From JAOADN01 sp049323795 (lineage in GTDB: Bacteria; Pseudomonadota; Alphaproteobacteria; Rhodobacterales; Rhodobacteraceae): 38,375 nucleotides of DNA. The stretch lies in the NCBI GenBank assembly GCA_049323795.1, contig JBMOOH010000006.1, forward strand, positions 1 to 38,375, given 5' to 3'. Below, piece after piece: positions 31,379 to 38,375 of the stretch (positions are counted from its first letter, which is position 1; every line of letters begins with the position of its first letter). Below the pieces are notes generated by a model. It was given only the letters and a program-made list of their open reading frames with translations, was not told the DNA's origin and made no database searches. Both the position numbers and the translations under genes were made by a program.

Positions 31379-32524
31379 TCACCCGATGTGGTCGATCAGC
31401 CGCATGTACTGCGCCAGATGCCCGACCTCGTCGAGCCACTTGCGCACCAGCCGCGGGTCGTGCGGCGCGGGATGCACCCCCGCCGCGATCTCGCGGTTGA
31501 GGACGCTTCCCACCGCGAGGGCCACCGGCGTGGACACAAGCCGCGCCATCGCGGTCCCCCGCACGTCGCCCCAGGCATCCATCGCCCAGGTGCGGTGGAA
31601 GACCGGCCGGCCGTTCTTCTCGGCCTTCAGAACGACGAACAGCACCACCCGGTCGGGGTCGTCGGGGCCGGAATAGGAGTTGTCGCGCCAGAACCGGTCC
31701 GACATCTCCTTCAGCCTCTCCTCCCCGTCGGGCCCCGAAAGCGTCTCGATCTCGCGGAACACCGGCGCCCAGGCCTCGGCCCAGCCATTGAGGCGGATCG
31801 TGCCGCGCACGAAGTCCTTCACCTTCCAGGCCGGGTCGAAGCGGTACTCCTCCCTGAAGGGGATCGAGTCGCGGTTCGGGTAGACCTCGAAGGTCTCGGG
31901 CACGGGCAGGGGGGCGATGTAGCTCGTGATCGCGTCCCACGGGCGCTGTACCCGCAGCTCCGAGAAATCGCGGATCGAGCGGCTCGGGGACCGGAGCGCC
32001 TTCAGCACGCCGAGCGGCGACCACGAGAACTTGTAGCGGAAGGCGTTCGGAATCTTCGGGATGCCGCCGCAATAGGAGAAGAACGAGAGCACGTTGCCCG
32101 CGTCATAGGCGGGCGAGGCGCGGTACTGCGCCACCAGGTCATGCGCCATCATGTGGTCGATGCCGGGATCGAGGCCGACCTCGTTCACCAGGGCGGCCCC
32201 GGCATGGCGCGCCGCGTCGTCGAGCGCCTTCATCTCGGGCGAGATGTAGCTCGACGACACGAAATGCGCGCCGTGCCGGACGCAGACCCGCGCGATGGAA
32301 GGGTGCTGGTCGGCCGGCAGCATCGAGACGACGAGGTCGCCCTTCTCCAGCGCCGCCTCGACGGCGGCGAGCGAATAGGGCCGGATGTCCCGCGTCAGGT
32401 CGCCCACCGCCGCGCGCGCCTTGTCCGGCGTCCGGTTCCACACCACGACCGAGTGTCCCGCCTCGATCAGCCTGCGGAGCCCCGGCACCGCCGACAGGCC
32501 CGTTCCGCACCAGTGGATCGTCAT
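31379..32524 (-). CDS. Saccharopine dehydrogenase/reductase family protein (LYS9-like)
   Basis: A 381-residue Rossmann protein starting M-T-I-H-W-C-G-T-G-L-S-A-V-P-G-L, with V-W-N-R-T-P-D-K, D-L-V-V-S-M-L-P-A-D-Q-H and N-E-V-G-L-D-P-G-I-D-H-M-M-A, the last a strong signature of saccharopine reductases. It forms a two-gene minus-strand operon with the upstream lysine-forming saccharopine dehydrogenase gene (15-bp gap with GGAGGGAGGG). Together they could run the saccharopine route of lysine breakdown: lysine plus 2-oxoglutarate to saccharopine, then to aminoadipate semialdehyde plus glutamate. A carboxynorspermidine-dehydrogenase role is a less likely alternative. Confidence 0.88.
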   Translation of the reverse strand: MTIHWCGTGLSAVPGLRRLIEAGHSVVVWNRTPDKARAAVGDLTRDIRPYSLAAVEAALEKGDLVVSMLPADQHPSIARVCVRHGAHFVSSSYISPEMKALDDAARHAGAALVNEVGLDPGIDHMMAHDLVAQYRASPAYDAGNVLSFFSYCGGIPKIPNAFRYKFSWSPLGVLKALRSPSRSIRDFSELRVQRPWDAITSYIAPLPVPETFEVYPNRDSIPFREEYRFDPAWKVKDFVRGTIRLNGWAEAWAPVFREIETLSGPDGEERLKEMSDRFWRDNSYSGPDDPDRVVLFVVLKAEKNGRPVFHRTWAMDAWGDVRGTAMARLVSTPVALAVGSVLNREIAAGVHPAPHDPRLVRKWLDEVGHLAQYMRLIDHIG

Positions 32525-32539
32525 GGTCGTCCCTCCCTC

Positions 32540-33592
32540 CTACTTCAGGGCCGCCAGGTGGCGGTCGTATTCGGCCTTCGCGCGGCCCCAGGCGCCGTCC
32601 CCGATCCGCCCGAGCGTGAGCAGCGTCGGCAGAAGCTGCGCCGCATAGTCCTCGCTCGACTCGACGGGGAGGAGCGACGGCAGGTTGTCGATCGCCATGA
32701 CGTCGAGGGGCGGGTTCCCGGCCACACGGAGCGCCGGTTCCTCCCATGTGGTCGCGCGGTCGTAGACCCTGACGGGCGAGAACTCCGAGGTCGGGTCGCA
32801 GGCGATGTCGCCGATGACGGTCAGATTGCGGGGCTCGGCCGTGGCCGAGCGGGGGACGAAGACCGGACAGCCGGGGCGGGCGAGGATGCAGTTGAGGAAG
32901 ATCTCGTGGCCGAGCACTTCGGGGAACGGGCCCCCACGGGCGGTCTCGGCCATATCCCATCTGGTGGCGGCGATGCCCATCGCGTTGCAGAGGTCGGCGG
33001 CCCCGGTGCCCACGCGGCCGAGCGCGCCGATGATGATGACGCGGGGCATGGCCATCCCCCTGGTTTCGGCGGCGAGGTCCGCCAGAAGCGCCGCCCTGCC
33101 GGGGTATTTGCGGACAGGTCCGGCGATGCCGCCGCGCTGCTGCGCGGCGTAAGCCTTCAGGCTGATCGCCGCCCCGGCATAGCCCGCCCAGTAGCCGAAG
33201 GCCGCGACGCGGCGGCCGGTTTCGTCCACCAGATATTCGAGATCGTAAAGCGCCCCGCCCCCCGCCCTGAAGCGCCTGAGCAGCACCTGTCCGGCCGGCT
33301 GGCCCTTGAAGGCGTGGCCGAACATGATGTGGCGGTGGGTGAGCGGCGTGCCGTCCTCGGGCAGTTCCTTGAGGCCGAAGACGATCGCGTCGGCGGGGGC
33401 CTGGGGCCAGAGGTTCGCGGCCACGATCGTGCAGCCCGCCGCGCGGTAGCCGTCGATGGGAATCGCGCGGACGCGGCTTTCCTCGACCGTCACGCGGATG
33501 CCCGCCGCGATGAGCCGCGCCGCCCCCTCGGGCGTCAGGCCCACGCGTTCCTCGTTCGGCCGCTGCTCGGCCCGGACCCAGAGATGCGTCAT
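32540..33592 (-). CDS. Saccharopine dehydrogenase (NAD+, L-lysine-forming; LYS1-like)
   Basis: A 350-residue protein related to alanine dehydrogenase/PNT enzymes. It begins M-T-H-L-W-V-R-A-E-Q-R-P-N-E-E-R-V-G-L-T-P, as in fungal LYS1. The core has L-K-E-L-P, H-I-M-F-G-H-A-F-K-G-Q, Y-D-L-E-Y-L-V-D, I-I-G-A-L-G-R-V-G-T-G-A (NAD loop), W-D-M-A-E-T and D-I-A-C-D-P. I use ATG 33592 because the first 21 codons of the longer frame are not family-like. As the first gene of the pair it should make saccharopine from lysine, or the reverse. Confidence 0.9.
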   Translation of the reverse strand: MTHLWVRAEQRPNEERVGLTPEGAARLIAAGIRVTVEESRVRAIPIDGYRAAGCTIVAANLWPQAPADAIVFGLKELPEDGTPLTHRHIMFGHAFKGQPAGQVLLRRFRAGGGALYDLEYLVDETGRRVAAFGYWAGYAGAAISLKAYAAQQRGGIAGPVRKYPGRAALLADLAAETRGMAMPRVIIIGALGRVGTGAADLCNAMGIAATRWDMAETARGGPFPEVLGHEIFLNCILARPGCPVFVPRSATAEPRNLTVIGDIACDPTSEFSPVRVYDRATTWEEPALRVAGNPPLDVMAIDNLPSLLPVESSEDYAAQLLPTLLTLGRIGDGAWGRAKAEYDRHLAALK

Positions 33593-33704
33593 CTTTCCCT
33601 CACCGGGCCCCCTGCGGGGGTTGTGCGATTCGGTCAGGCCGGAGGGCTTCGCCACATCCAGTCCCCGCCCTTCGCCCGAACCGTTACCGCTCTGGCAACC
33701 GAAG

Positions 33705-33741
33705 CGAAAGGGGCGCCGCGAGGATCGCGGCGGCCCTTTCG
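33705..33741 (-). terminator. Long hairpin downstream of rpmJ
   Basis: CGAAAGGG and CGCCGCG (33705-33720) pair with CGCGGCG and CCCTTTCG (33726-33741) around AGGAT, giving 15 bp with one internal G-G mismatch. It starts 24 bp after the rpmJ stop in the direction of transcription and ends in CCCCTTTCG. This is a good terminator candidate for the tRNA-Val/rpmJ transcript. Confidence 0.7.
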
Positions 33742-33765
33742 TTCAGTCCGCCTTGCGCGGAAGGC

Positions 33766-33891
33766 TCAGCCCTGGCGGGCCTTGTAGCGCTTCTGCGTCT
33801 TGTTGATGACGTACACCCGGCCCTTGCGGCGCACGATCTGGCAATCGCGGTGCCGCGTCTTGAGCGAGCGGAGCGAGTTCCGGACCTTCAT
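33766..33891 (-). CDS. rpmJ: 50S ribosomal protein L36, zinc-free type
   Basis: A 41-residue protein, M-K-V-R-N-S-L-R-S-L-K ... R-H-R-D-C-Q-I-V-R-R-K-G-R-V-Y-V-I-N-K ... K-A-R-Q-G. This is L36 of the form without the zinc-binding CxxC pair (only one Cys), the standard form in alphaproteobacteria. The ribosome site GGGAGAAGG lies 5 nt before the ATG. It is transcribed away from tRNA-Val, which ends 79 bp upstream, perhaps on the same transcript. Confidence 0.97.
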   Translation of the reverse strand: MKVRNSLRSLKTRHRDCQIVRRKGRVYVINKTQKRYKARQG

Positions 33892-33970
33892 CGGCCTTCT
33901 CCCATTCGCGGCGACTTCGCGCCTGCAAAACATGTGCCCCGAACGCGGTTTTCCGCGAAAGGGGCGGTGA

Positions 33971-34045
<75 letters not shown>

Positions 34046-34112
34046 GCGCCTTCCGGTCCCGCCCGACCCCCAGAAACGACAAGGACGCGGGCGGGTCCGC
34101 GTCGGCCCCGTG

Positions 34113-34141
34113 CCTGTAAAAGATTGCGTACCCCCTTTCAA
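34113..34141 (-). promoter_or_regulatory. Possible sigma-70 promoter of tRNA-Val
   Basis: On the minus strand TTGAAA (34141-34136), 17 nt, TACAGG (34118-34113), about 68 nt upstream of the tRNA 5' end. The -35 is good and the -10 only fair. On the plus strand the same gap carries TATAGT at 34170-34175, a possible -10 for the amidohydrolase gene. Confidence 0.4.
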
Positions 34142-34198
34142 GCCCTTTCGGCGAAACTGGCAGTTCCGCTATAGTCCCGGAACGTGCCGAGGGAACGC

Positions 34199-35059
34199 AT
34201 GACGACCCAAGCCTATGACCTGACGCTGCCCTTGCGCCGCATGACGAGCGTGGTGTTCGCGTCCCCGCACAGCGGACGGCACTATCCGCCGGAATTCCTC
34301 GAGAGATCGATCCTCGACGAGCGGACGATCCGCACCTCCGAGGACGCCTTCGTGGACCAGCTTCTCGATTGTGTCCCGGGCTTCGGGGCGCCGCTGATCG
34401 CCGCCCGGGCGCCGCGCTCCTACATCGACCTGAACCGCGCATCGGACGAGCTTGACCCGGCGCTCGTCGATGGCGTGCGGCCCGCCGGGCACAATCCCCG
34501 CATCTCTTCGGGCCTGGGCGTCATCCCGCGCGTCGTGTCGGGCGGACGGGCCATCCACCGCGGAAAGATCCCCCTCGCCGAGGCCGAGGCGCGGATTGCA
34601 ACCTGGTGGACGCCCTATCACGCGCGGCTGCAGGCCCTGCTCGACGAGACCCGCGCCGAGTTCGGCGAGGCCGTGCTGGCCGATTTCCACTCGATGCCGC
34701 ACGAAGCCATCGAGTCGCTCGCCTCGAACGGGGCGAGGCGGCCCGACATCGTGATCGGCGACCGTTTCGGGGCGACCGCCCATCCCGCCGTCGTGGAGCG
34801 GATCGAGGAGGCGTTCGAGCGCGCCGGACTGAGGGTGATGCGGAATGCGCCCTTCGCCGGCGCCTTCATCGCCCAGACCTATGGACGGCCCTCGCGCCGC
34901 CAGCACGCCGTGCAGATCGAGATGGACCGGTCCCTGTACATGAACGAGCAGGAAATCCGGCCGAACGGGAACTTTCTCGGATTCAAGCGGCTTCTCCGGC
35001 AGGTGCTGGCCGAGATCGCCGGAATCGGGCGGTCGAGCCTGCCCGTCGCGGCCGAGTGA
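34199..35059 (+). CDS. N-formylglutamate amidohydrolase family protein
   Basis: A 286-residue member of the HutG-type N-formylglutamate amidohydrolase family, which hydrolyses formylglutamate late in histidine degradation. It reads V-V-F-A-S-P-H-S-G-R-H-Y-P (metal His region), E-D-A-F-V-D-Q-L, S-Y-I-D-L-N-R-A-S-D-E-L, L-A-D-F-H-S-M-P, D-I-V-I-G-D-R-F-G and a final Q-I-E-M-D-R-S-L-Y-M-N-E. ATG 34199 has GAGGGAACGC before it. No hut genes are in the window, so a role outside histidine use is possible. It converges with dinB, 3 bp apart. Confidence 0.92.
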   Translation: MTTQAYDLTLPLRRMTSVVFASPHSGRHYPPEFLERSILDERTIRTSEDAFVDQLLDCVPGFGAPLIAARAPRSYIDLNRASDELDPALVDGVRPAGHNPRISSGLGVIPRVVSGGRAIHRGKIPLAEAEARIATWWTPYHARLQALLDETRAEFGEAVLADFHSMPHEAIESLASNGARRPDIVIGDRFGATAHPAVVERIEEAFERAGLRVMRNAPFAGAFIAQTYGRPSRRQHAVQIEMDRSLYMNEQEIRPNGNFLGFKRLLRQVLAEIAGIGRSSLPVAAE

Positions 35060-35062
35060 CGG

Positions 35063-36322
<1,260 letters not shown>

Positions 36323-36406
36323 GGGGGCAGGATAGCGCCGGCGGCGGGGCGCGGGAAGCCGGGCGCGGGAAGGCGGGCGGAGGAGGCGCGGCGGAAGAGG
36401 CGCGGC

Positions 36407-36428
36407 GGGGGGGGGGCAGCACCCCCCC
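36407..36428. repeat. G10-CAGCA-C7 homopolymer hairpin upstream of dinB
   Basis: Ten Gs (36407-36416), CAGCA, then seven Cs (36422-36428) can form a 7-bp all-GC hairpin. It lies 85 bp upstream of the dinB start. The long G run is slippage-prone and could also stack as a quadruplex. Confidence 0.6.
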
Positions 36429-36435
36429 AGCACCC

Positions 36436-36455
36436 TGCCATACGATCCTATGGCA
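36436..36455. repeat. Operator-like perfect inverted repeat
   Basis: TGCCATA (36436-36442) and TATGGCA (36449-36455) are perfect inverted copies around CGATCC. A second palindrome, GGTTAACC, follows at 36460-36467. They stand between dinB and the small ORF at 36521 and could bind a dimeric regulator for either. Confidence 0.55.
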
Positions 36456-36520
36456 AAAGGTTAACCGTTCCCTGCGAGCGTTCCTTCCGCGGCACAGCGG
36501 AGAACCGGAGGGGCGAGACG

Positions 36521-36637
36521 ATGGCGGCGGACGAAATCCGGCCGGACCTGAAGCGGATGGGCGCCCGGCAGCGCGCGCAGATGACCTACATGATGGACGT
36601 CGCCTGGTGGCTGGAATGGGGTAAGCGTCCGGCCTGA
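36521..36637 (+). pseudogene. Small ORF apparently cut by the IS66 insertion
   Basis: ATG 36521 follows a GGGGCGAG ribosome site and encodes a basic start (R-P-D-L-K-R-M-G-A-R-Q-R-A-Q) then M-T-Y-M-M-D-V-A-W-W-L-E-W. After residue 33 the sequence becomes GTAAGCG, the typical outer end of IS66 elements, which supplies the last codons G-K-R-P-A and the stop. The visible protein is therefore probably a hybrid of a truncated host gene and IS sequence. I do not recognise the host family. Confidence 0.5.
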
Positions 36638-36640
36638 CCG

Positions 36641-38174
36641 CTACGCGTTCCAGCGCCATGGGAGCAGGTCGTCGACCTTGGCGATCTTGTAGTCGGGGAT
36701 GCGCGCGAGGGTGTCGGCCAGCCAGGCGTTGGGGTCGACGCCGTTGAGCTTGGCCGTCTCGATCAGGGTTCAGGCGGTCGCGGCGGCCTTGCCGCCGGCC
36801 TCGGAGCCGCCGAAGAGGAAGTTCTTCCGCCCGAGGGCGATGGCGCGCATGCCGTGTTCGGCGGCGTTGTTGTCCAGTTCCAGGATGCCGTGGCCGAGAT
36901 AGGGGCGCAGGCGCTCCATCCGCGTCAGGGCATAGCGGATGGCGGCCGCGAGCGGGGATTTTCCCGAGATCGTGGTGAGTTGAATGGCCAGCCATCGTTC
37001 CAGATCGTCGAAGACCGGGGCGGCATAGGCCTGTCGCAGTTGGACACGTCGGTCAGGCGGCGACCCTCGGGCCTGTTTCTCGACCGCATAGAGCTGCGCG
37101 ATCCGTTGGATGGCTTCCTCGGCGATGGGGGAAGCTTGGGCGCGGTGGATGTCGACGAACTTGCGCCGGACATGGGCCATGCAGGCGACCTCGCGGATGG
37201 CGCCGGAGCGGTAGAGGTCTTCAAACCCGGCATAGCCATCGGCATGCATCCAGCCGCGGAAGCGGGCGAGGTGGTCCTTCGGGTGCTGGCCCTTGCGGTC
37301 GCCGGAGAAGCGATATCGAGCCATGGTCCGCCACTGGTCCGAGGACCATGGCGAGGGCCGCGGGCGGGGCGTCGCCGCCCCGGGGGCGTTCATCGCGGGC
37401 ATAGGTCCAGAGCCGTGCCGTCTGGGTCTTGCCGGTGCCGGGGGCGAGCATGCCGATGGACGTGTCATCGGCGAAGATCGCCTGGGCCGACAGGACATGA
37501 CGACCGATGGCATCGGCCAGGGGGGCCAGCAGGGCTGTCGTCTTGCCGACCCAGTCGGCCAAGGTCGAGCGGTCGAGGTCGAGTCCCTCGCGGTCGAAGA
37601 TCTGGCTCTGGCGATACAAGGGAAGGTGGTCGGCCTACTTGCTGACCAGAACATGGGCCAAGAGGCCCGGGGCGGCCGCGTTCGATGGGGCGCGACGGCA
37701 GCGGGACCTGGACGAAGCGTTCGCGGCAGGCACGGGTCAGCCGGGGCCGCACGATGCGGTTCACGAGGAAGCGTCCGGGGACGTATTCCAGTTCCTCGGT
37801 GACATCCTCGCCGATCCGGCGCAGGCGCCCGCCGCAGCCGGCACAGGCATCGGCGCCGGACGCTTACGTTCCACCTCCATCCGGGGAATATGATCCGGGA
37901 TCGGACGGCGCTTGGGTTTGTCCTTCTCCTCGACGTCCGGCAGCTTCAGCCGCGCCGTCATCGCGGCGGCGGCGATCTCGCTGGACTCCAGCGCCAGTTG
38001 AAGCTGTTCCGCCGTCTCGGACGAGGCCCCGAACCGGTGCGCACGATGGCCGGCGAGTTGATGGCGCAGCTTCCCGATCAGGATCGCCTGCGCCTTCACC
38101 TCGGCCAGAAGCCGCGCGGTGAAGCTGCGCAGCTCCTCGGGGTCTTCCGGCAAGGTCAGGGTCTGGTCCAGCAT
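36641..38174 (-). pseudogene. tnpC: IS66 transposase TnpC, five disruptions
   Basis: TnpC starts at ATG 38174 (M-L-D-Q-T-L-T-L-P-E-D) and ends L-L-P-W-R-W-N-A at 36641. It can be read only by changing frame. A shift occurs near 37865, after M-E-V-E. The zinc motif C-A-G-C and E-L-E-Y-V-P-G-R-F follow in frame 2 until a shift near 37665. Frame 3 has a TAG at 37635-37637 in place of the expected Tyr (V-S-K-stop-A-D-H-L-P-L-Y). A 37-nt insertion near 37320-37356 shifts the frame again before Y-R-F-S-G-D-R-K-G. A final TGA lies at 36770-36772 before T-L-I-E-T-A-K-L-N-G. DDE segments such as F-A-D-D-T and E-L-D-N-N-A-A-E remain visible. Confidence 0.88.
37320..37352. repeat. Inserted 10-bp inverted repeat inside tnpC
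   Basis: GCCATGGTCC (37320-37329) and GGACCATGGC (37343-37352) are perfect inverted copies with a 13-bp spacer. They fill most of a 37-nt stretch that interrupts the otherwise continuous protein homology (P-P-A-A-L / Y-R-F-S-G-D-R) and cause a frameshift. Confidence 0.6.
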
Positions 38175-38233
38175 GCGGGAAGTTTATCCCACTGTATTCC
38201 TTGTGGGAATCCTCTCCGTTGAAGATCGGCGGA

Positions 38234-38375
38234 TTATCCCGCCGCCAAGGGCCGCCAGGTCCGTTCCGGTGCCCGCCAGTCGATCCCCTCCAGCAGCATC
38301 GACAACTGCGCGGGCGTCAGCGCGACCTTGCCCTCCTTCGCCGACGGCCAGACGAACCGCCCCTTCTCCAGCCGC
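38234..38375 (-). CDS. tnpB: IS66 accessory protein TnpB (Orf2), C-terminal end
   Basis: The last 46 codons of an IS66 TnpB are visible and open to the right edge: R-L-E-K-G-R-F-V-W-P, then the family end V-A-L-T-P-A-Q-L-S-M-L-L-E-G-I-D-W-R. TAA is at 38234-38236, 59 bp before tnpC. This end is intact, in contrast to tnpC. Confidence 0.88.
   Translation of the reverse strand, partial: RLEKGRFVWPSAKEGKVALTPAQLSMLLEGIDWRAPERTWRPLAAG

Larger units (their letters stand above)
36621..38375 (-). mobile_element. IS66-family insertion sequence, left part, decayed
   Basis: From the terminal-repeat-like GTAAGCGTCC at 36621 to the right edge the minus strand holds a tnpB end and a whole but broken tnpC, in the standard IS66 order. 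The other end, tnpA and the start of tnpB lie outside the window. The 8 bp before the end, GGAATGGG (36613-36620), is the predicted target duplication. With tnpC inactivated the element cannot move by itself. Confidence 0.85.

Noticed and set aside
33944..33957. CGCGG-TTTT-CCGCG hairpin between tRNA-Val and rpmJ as a terminator
   Set aside because: The stem is only 5 bp with no U-run; the stronger hairpin after rpmJ suggests read-through. It may be a processing signal.
36407..36428. The G10/C7 region as a CRISPR- or repeat-array-like feature
   Set aside because: It is a single homopolymer hairpin without repeated units.
36770..37654. A 294-residue 'intact' transposase in the IS66 region
   Set aside because: Only its second half is real IS66 sequence; the first third is a shadow frame, and both ends of tnpC lie beyond stops or frameshifts.

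Overview
The window comes from a very GC-rich alphaproteobacterium, almost certainly Rhodobacterales (Rhodobacteraceae/Paracoccaceae). The evidence is the gene set and gene order: def-def-fmt, kbl-tdh, accD-folC, the DUF721-dsbA pair divergent from mutY, mutL-rmuC, and an ECF11-type rpoE-chrR pair facing the amine oxidase/DUF1365/GPH transporter/DUF3833/SDR operon known from Cereibacter (Rhodobacter) sphaeroides. I cannot name the genus. Almost everything is chromosomal housekeeping or accessory metabolism. I see no rRNA, CRISPR array, prophage or plasmid functions.

Layout. 1-5.5 kb: the 3' part of smc, a tiny exported-peptide ORF, a secreted YbjN-like protein, a decayed lytic transglycosylase gene, a degenerate single-domain response regulator, a conserved small hypothetical protein and a MalY/PatB-type C-S lyase. 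5.8-7.8 kb: protein N-terminus processing, with two complete peptide deformylases, the stump of a third, and methionyl-tRNA formyltransferase. 7.9-10.1 kb: threonine degradation (kbl-tdh). 10.2-16 kb: a CPBP membrane protease, accD, folC, a flavin monooxygenase, the ZapE/AFG1 ATPase and a transporter stump. 16-19.6 kb: an ornithine cyclodeaminase-like gene, an IS630 stump, and a DUF721-dsbA-CoA transferase operon. 19.7-25.1 kb: mutY-alkB-mutL-rmuC, combining DNA repair with alkane hydroxylation.

25.1-31.3 kb is the most interesting region. rpoE-chrR and the divergent five-gene operon each have a good TGATCC-N18-TA promoter. The two -35 boxes stand back to back, only 5 bp apart, so the singlet-oxygen sigma factor should drive both its own transcription and the membrane-lipid operon from one compact site.

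31.4-36.3 kb: a lysine/saccharopine dehydrogenase pair, rpmJ, tRNA-Val(GAC), an N-formylglutamate amidohydrolase family gene and a zinc-ribbon-containing DinB polymerase. From 36.6 kb to the right edge lies an IS66 element whose transposase gene is broken by several mutations. Its left end appears to sit inside a small ORF.

A recurring theme is gene decay. Five stumps or pseudogenes (mltB-like, a third def, an MFS transporter, IS630 and IS66 tnpC) lie among intact genes and can be read directly from the three frames.
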